64,000 nucleotides of DNA from Hymenobacter fodinae (GTDB lineage Bacteria > Bacteroidota > Bacteroidia > Cytophagales > Hymenobacteraceae). Shown one piece after another: positions 8,942 to 17,173 of the stretch. Position numbers and translations under genes: made by a program. The stretch covers positions 682,001-746,000 of the forward strand of contig NZ_SRLA01000003.1 in NCBI RefSeq assembly GCF_004745825.1, in the 5' to 3' direction. The notes beneath the pieces are model-generated. The model made no database searches. It saw nothing but the letters and a program-made list of their open reading frames with translations, and had not been told where the DNA came from. Position 1 is the first letter of the stretch, and each line of letters starts with the position of its first letter.

Positions 8942-10414
8942 ATGCGCATCACTACCTTATCCACCTGGGCCCTGGCAGCCACGCTGTTGCTCGGGGCCTG
9001 CTCGAAAAAGAACAGCGAGGAAACCGAGCCCGACATGGTCATTCCGCCCGACCCCGGCCCCATCGCAGCCAGCGCCGCCGACCGGGTGTACCTGGCCGAC
9101 CAGTCATCGAACACGGTGTCGGTGCACGACCCGAGCACCAACCGGCTGCTGGGCGTGATTCGCTTGGGCAAGGGCCGGCCCGAGTTTCTGAGCCCGCTCT
9201 ACGACATGGAGTCCAACGTGCACGGGCTGGGGGTGTCGCCCGATGGCAAGACGCTGGGCGTGATTGCCACCCTCACCAACGCGGTGATTTTTATCGACCT
9301 AGCCACCAACACCGTCAAGGGCAAGGTATACGTGGACCGCAACCCCCACGAGGGCTTTTTCACGCCCGACGGCAGACAGTTCTGGGTGGCGGTGCGCGGC
9401 AAGGATTACGTGACGGTGATTGACGTGGAGAAAATGCAGGTGGTGAAAAACATTGCCACCGAGCACGAGCCGAGCATGGTCGTGTTCCGGCCCGATGGCA
9501 AAGTGGCCTTCGTGGACCACTCCGAAACCGCTACGCTCGACGTAATTGATGTGAAGAAGCGCGAGGTCATTGCCCGGGTGCCGGTGGTGAGCAAGTTCTC
9601 GCCCAACCTGGTGGTGACCGAGGACGGCCAGCAGGTCTGGATGACCCACAAAGACGTGGGCAAGGTGACCGTGGTGAACGCCCAGACCTACGCCGTGGAA
9701 GGCGTGATTGACACCGGCCCCGGCACCAACCATGTGAACATGGCCGGCCCCGGCGGCGGCACCCGCTTCAGCGGGGCCAGCGCCGGCGACTTCGCTTACG
9801 TAACCGTGGGCGGCGAAAACGCGGTGAAGGTGTATTCGCGCCAGCGCCAGCTGCTGGCCACTATCCCGGTGGGGGCCAACCCGCACGGTGTGTGGCCCAA
9901 CGGCGACGGCAGCAAGCTCTACGTGGGCCTGGAAAACGGCGACGCGCTGGTCAGCATCGACACCAAAACCAACACCAAGCTCACCGAAACCGGCAGCGGC
10001 CAGGCCCCGCAGGCCCTGCTCTACGTGGTGAAAGCCGGCGGTGGCAGCCCCGGCGCCAGTGGGCTGGAAGCCTTCACGCCGGTGACGCCGGTGAACATCC
10101 GCCTGGTGCCCGTGGGTACGCAGCCGGTGCCCGGCGTGGGCGGCGGGGCCACCATCCGCCCCACCGAAGACCTCGACGAAATGGTACTGGCCCTCAAGCA
10201 GCTGGCCGCCAACACCACCTACACCCTGTACCTGTCGGACAGCAAAACCGCATTGGTGGCCCCGGAGCCGGTCATTTCCTTCAAAACCGATGATGGTGGC
10301 GCAGTCGAAGTCAACGCCTACTACCAGATTCGGCTGCGGCTGGCAGGCCGGTTCGCCGTGGTGGTGCTCGGCGACAAAAACCCGGCCGGCGCGGTCACGC
10401 TCACGCAGCCGTAA
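8942..10414 (+). CDS. YncE-type beta-propeller lipoprotein (copy 2)
   Basis: The product has 490 residues with a lipoprotein signal (LLLGAC, lipid-modified Cys20) followed by a disordered acidic linker and the same propeller as the preceding gene; shared stretches include NTVSV, VTVGGE, VKVYSR, TIPVGANPHG and YVGLENGD. It has an insertion near residue 270 (GPGGGTRFSGASAGDF). The C-terminal beta-rich domain is also shared. Lipidation versus simple secretion separates the two copies. It lies 42 nt after copy 1 and is closed by an intrinsic terminator, so the DUF305-to-copy-2 group may be one transcript. The ligand is unknown. Confidence 0.85.
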   Translation: MRITTLSTWALAATLLLGACSKKNSEETEPDMVIPPDPGPIAASAADRVYLADQSSNTVSVHDPSTNRLLGVIRLGKGRPEFLSPLYDMESNVHGLGVSPDGKTLGVIATLTNAVIFIDLATNTVKGKVYVDRNPHEGFFTPDGRQFWVAVRGKDYVTVIDVEKMQVVKNIATEHEPSMVVFRPDGKVAFVDHSETATLDVIDVKKREVIARVPVVSKFSPNLVVTEDGQQVWMTHKDVGKVTVVNAQTYAVEGVIDTGPGTNHVNMAGPGGGTRFSGASAGDFAYVTVGGENAVKVYSRQRQLLATIPVGANPHGVWPNGDGSKLYVGLENGDALVSIDTKTNTKLTETGSGQAPQALLYVVKAGGGSPGASGLEAFTPVTPVNIRLVPVGTQPVPGVGGGATIRPTEDLDEMVLALKQLAANTTYTLYLSDSKTALVAPEPVISFKTDDGGAVEVNAYYQIRLRLAGRFAVVVLGDKNPAGAVTLTQP

Positions 10415-10433
10415 GCCGGCTGCTGACCAAGAA

Positions 10434-10468
10434 GGCCCCTGGTGCATGTCGCATCAGGGGCTTTTTTA
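10434..10468 (+). terminator. Intrinsic terminator after the second propeller gene
   Basis: A GCCCCTG/CAGGGGC stem with a 13-nt loop (10435-10461) is followed by a run of T. It ends the plus-strand group and separates it from the minus-strand DUF202 gene. Confidence 0.8.
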
Positions 10469-10515
10469 GGGGCGCAAACGCTTTTGCTTCGGGTAGCACC
10501 GGGGTTTTTTGTTGC

Positions 10516-10800
10516 TCAACTACCTTCGCCGCTTGCTAGCTGGCAGGCCGCCAATTCCCGGCAATGGGCCCGAAAGCGCAGCAGCCCGACCGTCAGCACC
10601 AGCCCCGCCACCGCCAGCGCGGAGTAACCCAACCGGCCGCCCCGCTCGGGGTGAAACTGAAGGAGCGCCAGCCCGAAGCCCACCAGCGCCAGGCTGGTGC
10701 GCACGTAGGTGAGCAAAGTGCGCTCATTGGCCAGCCGGGTCCGTTGCAGGGCCAGCCGGTCCGAGAGGGCGAGTGGGTTGGTGGGGGGGGGTAGCGGCAT
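10516..10800 (-). CDS. DUF202 (YidH-family) small membrane protein
   Basis: The 94-residue protein carries the DUF202 signature LQRTRLANERTLLTYVRTSL followed by two membrane segments (about 32-50 and 59-76). Members are small inner-membrane proteins of unknown activity. It begins 11 nt after the MBL-fold gene, so it is probably the last gene of a lysR-yeiH-MBL-DUF202 transcript. Nothing in the sequence identifies a substrate. Confidence 0.85.
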   Translation of the reverse strand: MPLPPPTNPLALSDRLALQRTRLANERTLLTYVRTSLALVGFGLALLQFHPERGGRLGYSALAVAGLVLTVGLLRFRAHCRELAACQLASGEGS

Positions 10801-10811
10801 AAGGGAGTAGG

Positions 10812-11474
10812 CTACGGGAGGGTAATGGCATCGCCCGGTTCGGCCAGCCGGTGAAACACGATGCCGTGCTTCTCAAAATACGGCCCGTAGTTCTCGTAGC
10901 GCTGCTGGATGAAGAAGGGCTTGAGGTAGCCGTCGTGTACGGGCAAAATTTGCCTGGGACGCATTTTCAGGGCGAAATCGGCCACCACCAGCTCCGTGAG
11001 AAAAGGCGCGGTGACGGGCAGCAGGAGCATTTCCACCCCCGCGAAGGGCAACAAATTGTTAGCAAAAGAGTCGGCGGGATTTAGCACCTTGCCATTCACC
11101 AGCCAGGCGGTCATTTGCGGCAAGGGGCTGTCGAGAATGGCCTCGTGCTGCACCGGAAGGGCCAGCAGCTGAAACACGCCCAAGTCTAGGCGACCTTCCT
11201 CGTGGATTTGCACCGTGAGGCCGTGCGCTTTCAGTTCGGTTGCCACCTCGCGGTTAGAGATGATAATGACCTGACGCAGGGCCACGATTTTCTGAAGCGC
11301 CGCCACGTCGAGGTGGTCGGGGTGGTTGTGGGTGATGATGATGACCGATACGTCTTTGAAAACCTCGGGGTGCACCAAGCCTTCGATGAAGGAAAACTTG
11401 CCCGGGTCGAAAAGAATCTGTTGGCCGTCGAGTTCGAACAGCAAACAGGAATGAATGTATTTGGTGATGCGCAT
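10812..11474 (-). CDS. MBL-fold metallo-hydrolase
   Basis: The 220-residue protein is a compact metallo-beta-lactamase-fold hydrolase (UPF0173/UlaG-like group): the motif THNHPDHLD (about residues 48-56) supplies zinc ligands, and later metal-ligand candidates are the His in LPVQHEAIL and the His of LPVHDGYL. No signal peptide is present, so it is cytoplasmic. It sits 62 nt after yeiH in the same direction. Substrates of this group range from sugar lactones to thioesters; a role in sulfur metabolism is suggested only by the YeiH neighbour. Confidence 0.85.
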   Translation of the reverse strand: MRITKYIHSCLLFELDGQQILFDPGKFSFIEGLVHPEVFKDVSVIIITHNHPDHLDVAALQKIVALRQVIIISNREVATELKAHGLTVQIHEEGRLDLGVFQLLALPVQHEAILDSPLPQMTAWLVNGKVLNPADSFANNLLPFAGVEMLLLPVTAPFLTELVVADFALKMRPRQILPVHDGYLKPFFIQQRYENYGPYFEKHGIVFHRLAEPGDAITLP

Positions 11475-11536
11475 GGCATTGAAAATGAGGTTGTTCTAGC
11501 TGCTTCGGTAGTCCAACTTCCTCCGTGCGCTTTGCG

Positions 11537-12607
11537 CTATACCGTGTGCAGAATCACGTAGAGCGAGCCAGTCGAAATCACCAACCAGAGCAGGATGCCC
11601 AGCACGTAGGGCTTGATGCCCACCGAGCGCACCACCTTGGCCGACAGGCCCGCGCCGATGAAAAACAGCGTCACCGTGAGGCCGATTTTGGCCAGGTTCA
11701 CCATCACCGGGCCCAGGGGCTTGGCGGCGGGCACGAAGGTGTTGAGCAGCATGGCGGCGATGAAGCCGAAGATGAAATAGGGAATTTTCACCTTGACGCC
11801 CTTCTGCTTGAAAATCATGGCCGTGCCAATGGAAATCGGGATAATCCACAGGGCCCGGGCCAGCTTCACGGTGGTGGCTACTTCCAGGGCTTTATTGCCG
11901 TAGGCGGCCGCCGCGCCCACCACCGAACTGGTGTCGTGGATGGCAATGGCGCACCAAAGGCCGAACTGGTTCTGAGTCATGGCCAGCGCGTGGCCGATGG
12001 GCGGGAAGGCAAACAGGGCCAGCGCGTTGAGCACGAACACCGTGCCCAGGGCCACCGACATCTCCTCGTCCTTGGCCCGCAGCACCGGCCCGATGGCCGC
12101 GATGGCCGAGCCGCCGCAAATGGCGGTGCCGCACGAAATCAGATGCACCACGTGCCGGCCCAGCCCCAACCACCGGCCCACCACCAGGCCCAGCAGCAGC
12201 GTGCCGAAGATGGACACCACCGTGAACAGGATGCCCTCCTTGCCGGCCTGCACCGCCGCGTGGGCGTTCATGCCGAAGCCCAGCCCGATAACCGAGAACT
12301 GCAGCAGCTTGGCCGTGGCCTTTTTGGTTTGGGTAGTGAAGGGGTTGCCGATGGTCTGGGCCAGCACCAAGCCCAGGGCCAGGGCAATGGGCGGCGAGGC
12401 CCAGGGCGTGAGGCAGAACACGAAGAACAGCACGAACACCACCTGCTTCAGGGTGAAATCCTGCCCGAACAGCACGCGGGGCGTGTGCAGGTGGCGGAAG
12501 AAGCCGGTGGTTTCGTTGAATTCAGGAGCGGCCGGTTCCTGCGCCGGAGCGGGAGCGAGCGGCGAATCAGGGGCTTGCGGAGTTGCGGAATGAACCGGGA
12601 GTGCCAT
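11537..12607 (-). CDS. YeiH-family putative sulfate/sulfite exporter
   Basis: The 356-residue membrane protein belongs to the YeiH/UPF0324 family (PF03601). After a Pro/Ala-rich cytoplasmic N-terminus of about 40 residues there are roughly ten hydrophobic segments; the family signature SCGTAICGGSAIAA lies near residue 162 and a second conserved loop AIAIHDTSSVVGAA near 225. Family members are assigned to export of sulfate or sulfur-containing anions. A LysR regulator lies just upstream in the same direction, as yeiE accompanies yeiH in enterics. The 283-nt gap carries a candidate LysR operator 67 to 91 nt before the ATG. Confidence 0.88.
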   Translation of the reverse strand: MALPVHSATPQAPDSPLAPAPAQEPAAPEFNETTGFFRHLHTPRVLFGQDFTLKQVVFVLFFVFCLTPWASPPIALALGLVLAQTIGNPFTTQTKKATAKLLQFSVIGLGFGMNAHAAVQAGKEGILFTVVSIFGTLLLGLVVGRWLGLGRHVVHLISCGTAICGGSAIAAIGPVLRAKDEEMSVALGTVFVLNALALFAFPPIGHALAMTQNQFGLWCAIAIHDTSSVVGAAAAYGNKALEVATTVKLARALWIIPISIGTAMIFKQKGVKVKIPYFIFGFIAAMLLNTFVPAAKPLGPVMVNLAKIGLTVTLFFIGAGLSAKVVRSVGIKPYVLGILLWLVISTGSLYVILHTV

Positions 12608-12673
12608 GAGCGGGAGGGGGTTGTTTCTGAGGCAAATATACGGCGACCCCTACGCAAAGGATTATCCAATCGT

Positions 12674-12698
12674 GTTATCCTGCATAACCAAAAGTTAT
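12674..12698. promoter_or_regulatory. Candidate LysR operator with three half-sites
   Basis: GTTAT (12674-12678), ATAAC (12684-12688) and GTTAT (12694-12698) alternate with 5-nt spacers. Each adjacent pair forms a perfect 15-bp inverted repeat with a T-N11-A core, as LysR-type sites require. It lies between lysR and yeiH, 67 nt before the yeiH start. Confidence 0.6.
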
Positions 12699-12890
12699 TT
12701 ATAGAATAGCTGATTTTTGCATTCCCGCCAGTCTTGAGCCGCCCGGATGGCCGTGGCAGCAGTTGTTACGGCACCGGCAGACCTGTGCCATCGCCAATCT
12801 GCCGTTGGACGAACCACCCGGTTCACCTCCTGCTGTATAAGTACAGCCGCTGCCAGCTGACACCGAATGGTTATCCGGCATCGCCAGCCT

Positions 12891-13802
12891 TTATTTGGCC
12901 CCCTTGAATTGCCCCTGCACGAAGCTCAGAAACCGCTGGGCCGGCCGGGCCAGCACCTGTCCCTGCACCCAGAGTGCCTCGAACTGCCGGGCCAGGTGCA
13001 GCCCTTTGATGGGCACGATTTCGAGCAGTCCAGCCGCCAGCTCGCGGTCCAGGGCCCGGCGCGACACGAATCCCAGGGCCGCCGGCGCGGCTTCGAGGTA
13101 GCGCTTGATGGCTTCCGTATTGTCCAGGTAAAGGGCTACGGAAAGGCTGCTGAGCTTAATGTGCTGCGCCCGCAGAGCAAATTCGAGAATTTCCAGCGTG
13201 CCCGAGCCCCGCTCGCGCAACACCAGCGGGTGGGCCAGGGCCTCGGCCAAGGACAGCGGCGTGGCGAGCGGGGAACCGGGCGCGACGCGGCGCACGGCCA
13301 CCAACTCGTCGGGCAGCAACGGCTCGTAGTGCAGGTCGTGGCTTTTGGTGCGGCCTTCTACAAAGCCCAAATCCAGCTCGCCGCGTAGTAGGGCATCGGC
13401 AATGCGCTCGGAATTGGCGTTCAGGAACGAGAGCTGCACCTGCGGGTAGCGGGCCTGAAAGGCGGGCAGCAACCCCGGCAGCACGTACTGGGCCAAGGTG
13501 GTGCTGGCCCCCAGGCGCAGGCGGCCGGCGGCCTCTTCGGGGTCACGCAGGGCCAGGAGCTGGTCTTCGAGCTGCTGCTGGGCGGCGGCGGCGGCATCGG
13601 CGTGGGCGTGCAGCAGGCGGCCGGCCTCGGTGAGGCTCACGCGGTTGCCGCGCCGCTCCAACAGGCGCTGGCCGTACTGGGCTTCCAGCTCACGAATGTG
13701 CTTGGTGACGGCCGGCTGGCTCACAAACAGCTCCTGCCCGGCCTTGGTAAAGCTCAGATGCCGGGCCACGGTGGCAAATACGCGCAGACGAAAATCGGAC
13801 AT
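12891..13802 (-). CDS. LysR-family transcriptional regulator
   Basis: The 303-residue protein has a winged helix-turn-helix at residues 1-60 (FATVARHLSFTKAGQELFVSQPAVTKHI) and a periplasmic-binding-like effector domain from about 90. It groups with CysB/YeiE-like regulators that accompany YeiH transporters and respond to sulfur anions; that is inference from context. It is transcribed toward yeiH with a 283-nt gap holding a three-half-site operator, so it probably activates yeiH and the genes after it. The downstream flank (in coordinates above 13803) is decayed sequence. Confidence 0.92.
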   Translation of the reverse strand: MSDFRLRVFATVARHLSFTKAGQELFVSQPAVTKHIRELEAQYGQRLLERRGNRVSLTEAGRLLHAHADAAAAAQQQLEDQLLALRDPEEAAGRLRLGASTTLAQYVLPGLLPAFQARYPQVQLSFLNANSERIADALLRGELDLGFVEGRTKSHDLHYEPLLPDELVAVRRVAPGSPLATPLSLAEALAHPLVLRERGSGTLEILEFALRAQHIKLSSLSVALYLDNTEAIKRYLEAAPAALGFVSRRALDRELAAGLLEIVPIKGLHLARQFEALWVQGQVLARPAQRFLSFVQGQFKGAK

Positions 13803-13890
13803 GGCGGCAAGGTAGGCAGTTTGCTATAACCTCGGGGCGGACCCTCCCCGCTCATTTCGGGCACTCATCCGCCCACCCTGCCAACGCCGC

Positions 13891-14040
13891 TTACCGAACC
13901 AGCTTCTCCAGCGCGGCCTTGAACTCGGGGGTGTAGTACGCGGCCATGCCGTCGTGGCAGGTGACCACCTGGCCGTCGGGGCCGATGATGACGGTGGCAA
14001 GAATGGAGTTGGAATCGAATGGGGCAGGCACTTCGGCTTT
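13891..14040 (-). pseudogene. C-terminal remnant of a redoxin/thioredoxin-fold gene
   Basis: In the frame ending at TAA 13891-13893 there are 49 codons reading ...ILATVIIGPDGQVVTCHDG...ALEKLVR, typical of the last strand-turn-helix of a TlpA/redoxin protein. A TGA closes the frame directly upstream, and earlier pieces fall in other frames (for example QFLAYFVSINLLHLGVN at about 14120-14170). The CXXC active site is not present. This is a broken gene, not a functional one. Confidence 0.5.
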
Positions 14041-14437
14041 TCAGAGGCCGATATAGTACAGCGAGGCGAGGCCCAGCGAAAGCCTGACGAAGCGGATACT
14101 ACCTTCCCAAGGCGCTGGTTTACGCCGAGGTGCAGCAGGTTGATAGACACGAAGTAGGCGAGAAATTGGTCGGACGCATTTCGGAGTGGCAGACACAGGT
14201 GTTTCGGTGCGCCGGGCGGAGCCGTGCCGGCCGCCTCCCTTACCATCCAGACCAAACTCCTTATCTCTCCCTCAATGGTCTACACTCCGTCGGCGAGGTA
14301 CGGCGTACGCTGGCGCAGTACCAGCAACGGCTCAAGTTACGGCCAACCAAATGAGTGTAGTAAGCAGGTATAGGGTAACCAGAGCGTGACGCTGACGCAG
14401 CAGCATTAGCACAGCTTACTGCCCAACGTCCGTTCTA
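14041..14437. other. Decayed intergenic sequence beside the IS element
   Basis: No intact gene can be supported between the redoxin remnant and the IS element. Short helical membrane-like stretches appear in one minus frame without a start or continuation, so this looks like gene debris trimmed by deletion and by insertion of the IS. Confidence 0.5.
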
Positions 14438-15232
14438 GGCTGTGTGGACATCTAGCGCATCCAGTCGAGTGCGGCGAGCAGGTGGGCCACGGCTAAAAAG
14501 GAGGAGGCGGTTTTCTCGTAGCGGGTGGCAAAACCTCGGGCTTCTTTGAGCCGGCCAAAGAACCGTTCGACCTTGTTGCGGTCGGCGTAGAGGTTGTCGT
14601 CGTAGCCGCGTTGGTCCAGCCGGGTCGCTTTGGGGGGGATGACGGCTTCTGCCTGCTGCTGGGCCAGCGTGTCCAACACGGCGTTGGTGTCGTAGGCTTT
14701 GTCGGCCACTACCGCGCCGGGCGACTCGGGCAGCGCGGCCAGCAAGACAGGCAGTTGGGGGCTGTCGGCCGCTTGGCCCGGCGTCAGGACCAGGTGCAGG
14801 CCGTTACCCAGCGCGTCCACCACCGCGTGCACTTTGGTGCAGAAGCCGCCGCGTGAGCGGCCTAGCGCTTCGGCTGCGGGCGTGCTTTTTTTTGGCCGGC
14901 CGCCGCTTTGTGGGCCTTGGCCGTGGTCGAATCGATGAGCACCCAGGCGTAATCCGGCTCCTGCACGGCCTGAAACAGGGCCTCCCACACGCCCGCCTGC
15001 GCCCAGCGGCGGAAGCGCCGCGCCGCCGTGTTCCACGGCCCAAATCGTTCTGGCAAGTCGCGCCAAGCCACCCCGGTACGTACTCTGTACAGCACGGCGT
15101 TGACAAACAGGCGGTTGTCGCGACCCGTACCCAGACGCCCCAACGTGTGGGGCTCGACTACTTTCCATTCGCGTTCGGTTAATTCGTGACGGCGCATGGG
15201 GCAAAACTACGGCCCACGCTGTCCACAGACTC
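14438..15232 (-). mobile_element. IS5-family (IS427-group type) insertion sequence, 795 bp
   Basis: The element runs from GGCTGTGTGGACA (left, 14438) to the complement of TGTCCACAGACTC (right, ending 15232); these ends form imperfect terminal inverted repeats. TA is present on both outer sides (14436-14437 and 15233-15234), fitting the TA duplication of this group. Inside are two overlapping transposase frames joined by an A8 slip site. Both frames and all three catalytic acids are intact, so it may still be mobile. Confidence 0.88.
14452..15197 (-). CDS. IS5-family transposase made by -1 frameshift
   Basis: The first frame starts at ATG 15197 (MRRHELTEREWKVVEPH) and stops at 14862 after 111 residues. 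The second frame runs to 14452. They overlap at CCAAAAAAAAG on the minus strand (eight A, around 14886-14893), where a -1 slip carries ...GQKK into STPAAEALGRSRGGF. The joined protein has about 250 residues and a complete DDE triad: Asp in LIDSTTAKAH, Asp in VVADKAYD and Glu in NKVERFFGRLK. The N-terminal part is the DUF4096 helix-turn-helix domain. Programmed frameshifting is established for this IS group. Confidence 0.88.
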
Positions 15233-15361
15233 TAGGCCACTCCTAATAATCCTCGACGAGTATATAATATAAACATAATTTAAACTCGTCTTTTACGCAT
15301 CCAATAAAAACCTCTTTTCTTTACTCCCGTTCTCAGAACCCTATTCTTTCAACCACCTGTT

Positions 15362-17098
15362 ATGGCGCTTACCTCCGAAATCCAACAGAAGATCAATAAC
15401 TGGCTGACCGACAGCTACGATGCGACCACTCACGCTGAAATCCGCGAGATGGTAGCCCAAAATCAGGAGGACTTCCTGAACGACGCATTCTACCGGAATC
15501 TGGAATTTGGGACGGGTGGACTACGCGGCATCATGGGCGCGGGCTCAAACCGCATGAACCGCTACACCCTCGGTATGGCCACGCAAGGGCTCTGCAATTA
15601 CCTGCTGCAGGAGTTTCCGGGCCAGGAAATTAAAGTGGCCATTGCCCACGACTCGCGCAATAACAGCCAGGAGTTTGCTCGCATTGCGGCTGGTATCTTC
15701 TCGGCCAACGGCATCACGGTGTACTTGTTTGAGGCGCTGCGTCCTACCCCTGAGCTGTCGTTTGCTATTCGCCAGTTGGGTTGCCAGAGCGGCTGCGTAG
15801 TAACTGCTTCGCACAACCCCAAGGAGTACAACGGCTTCAAGGTGTACTGGAACGATGGCGCCCAGGTAGTAGCTCCCCACGACAAGAACATTATTGAGAA
15901 GGTAAACGCCATTCACTCCGTGGCGGAGGTGAAGTTCCAGGCCGATGAGTCGCGCATTCACCTGATTGGGGCTGATCTTGATGCCGCATACCTTGCCAAG
16001 GTGAAGGAGCTGAGCATCAATCCCGAAGCCATTCAGCGCCAGCACGACCTGAAGATTGTGTACACGCCGCTGCACGGCACGGGTATTACGCTGGTGCCGA
16101 AGGCACTGGCACAATTGGGCTTCACCAATGTGCACATCGTAGAGGCCCAGGCCACCCCCGACGGCAACTTCCCCACGGTACAGTCGCCGAACCCCGAGGA
16201 AAAAGTAGCCATGCAGATGGCGCTGGATCAGGCCAAAGCCCTGGATGCCGACCTTGTTATTGCCACTGACCCCGACGCCGACCGTGTAGGTATTGCCGTA
16301 AAAAACACGCACGGTGAGTGGGTACTGGTGAACGGCAACCAAACCGCCGCCCTGCTCACTCACTATTTGCTCTCGGCCCGTAAGGCCGCCGGCAAAATGA
16401 CGGAGACGGACTTCATTGTGTACACCATTGTTACCAGCGACGTGCTCGGTGATATTGCCCGCGCCAATGGCGTAACGGCCTACCAGACCCTGACGGGCTT
16501 TAAATACATTGCCGGCATCATCCGCGACCTGGAAGGGCAAGCTAACTACATTGGAGGCGGCGAGGAAAGCTACGGCTACATGATTGGCTCTTTCGTGCGC
16601 GACAAAGACGCTATTTCCGCTTGCGTAATGCTGGCCGAAATGGCAGCCGTAGCCAAGAACAATGGCCACACGCTGTACCAAGAAATGGTGCACATGTACG
16701 TGAAGTACGGCTTCTACAAAGAGCACCTGATTTCGCTGACCAAGAAAGGCCAGCGCGGCGCCGAGGAAATTCAGGAAATGATGCGCGACCTACGTGCCAA
16801 CCCGCCAGCTACCATTGCTGGCCTGCTCGTAGTTGAGTTACGCGACTACAAAACCGGCAAGATCCGGGACCTGCGCACTGGCCTAGAATCGGAGACTGGC
16901 CTAGAGAGCAGCAACGTGCTTCAGTTTATCCTAGAAGACGGCAGCAAAATATCGGCCCGCCCCAGCGGCACCGAGCCCAAAATCAAGTTCTACTTCAGCG
17001 TGCGCCAACCCTTGGCCTCAGAAGTAGATTTTGAGTTAGCTGACCGGCTGGCCGGCGAGAAAATCCAGCGCATTATCGACGATATGCAGCTAAAGTAA
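15362..17098 (+). CDS. Phospho-sugar mutase (phosphoglucomutase/phosphomannomutase)
   Basis: This 578-residue cytoplasmic enzyme interconverts hexose 1- and 6-phosphates through a phosphoserine intermediate. Visible motifs are the substrate-entry segment NLEFGTGGLRGIMG (about 45-58), the catalytic Ser150 in VTASHNPKEYNG, the Mg-binding loop DPDADRVG (303-310), the sugar-binding GGEESYG near 400 and the phosphate-binding RPSGTEPKIKF near 540. Length and motifs match the PgmA/ManB-type alpha-phosphohexomutases of Bacteroidota. It is preceded by an AT-rich leader and followed by a strong terminator, so it is monocistronic. Confidence 0.95.
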   Translation: MALTSEIQQKINNWLTDSYDATTHAEIREMVAQNQEDFLNDAFYRNLEFGTGGLRGIMGAGSNRMNRYTLGMATQGLCNYLLQEFPGQEIKVAIAHDSRNNSQEFARIAAGIFSANGITVYLFEALRPTPELSFAIRQLGCQSGCVVTASHNPKEYNGFKVYWNDGAQVVAPHDKNIIEKVNAIHSVAEVKFQADESRIHLIGADLDAAYLAKVKELSINPEAIQRQHDLKIVYTPLHGTGITLVPKALAQLGFTNVHIVEAQATPDGNFPTVQSPNPEEKVAMQMALDQAKALDADLVIATDPDADRVGIAVKNTHGEWVLVNGNQTAALLTHYLLSARKAAGKMTETDFIVYTIVTSDVLGDIARANGVTAYQTLTGFKYIAGIIRDLEGQANYIGGGEESYGYMIGSFVRDKDAISACVMLAEMAAVAKNNGHTLYQEMVHMYVKYGFYKEHLISLTKKGQRGAEEIQEMMRDLRANPPATIAGLLVVELRDYKTGKIRDLRTGLESETGLESSNVLQFILEDGSKISARPSGTEPKIKFYFSVRQPLASEVDFELADRLAGEKIQRIIDDMQLK

Positions 17099-17122
17099 TC
17101 AGGAACTACTTGTGTTCTTTGC

Positions 17123-17157
17123 ACAGCCCAGCCTATTGTGAAGGCTGGGCTGTTCTT
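17123..17157 (+). terminator. Intrinsic terminator after the phospho-sugar mutase
   Basis: An 11-bp perfect stem, ACAGCCCAGCC (17123-17133) with GGCTGGGCTGT (17143-17153), has a 9-nt loop and a T-rich tail. Confidence 0.85.
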
Positions 17158-17173
17158 GTATAACTAAAGCTAC

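Noticed and set aside
9299..10447. Long minus-strand frame opposite the second propeller gene
   Set aside because: His/Gly/Val-rich antisense translation with no motif; the plus strand has a lipobox and propeller repeats.
11525..12709. Long plus-strand frame opposite yeiH
   Set aside because: Its composition (His, Gln, Gly-rich) is that of an antisense shadow in GC-rich DNA, while the minus-strand frame encodes a recognisable YeiH transporter.
12699..12881. A 60-codon minus-strand frame between yeiH and lysR
   Set aside because: It lies in a regulatory region, is Cys/Gly-rich without a motif, and overlaps the operator surroundings.
13824..14255. A 143-codon minus-strand frame between lysR and the IS element
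   Set aside because: Pro/Ser/Arg-rich translation; the redoxin match lies in a different frame, so this is debris rather than a gene.
15545..16726. Long minus-strand frame opposite the phospho-sugar mutase
   Set aside because: No motif and typical antisense composition; the mutase is unambiguous.
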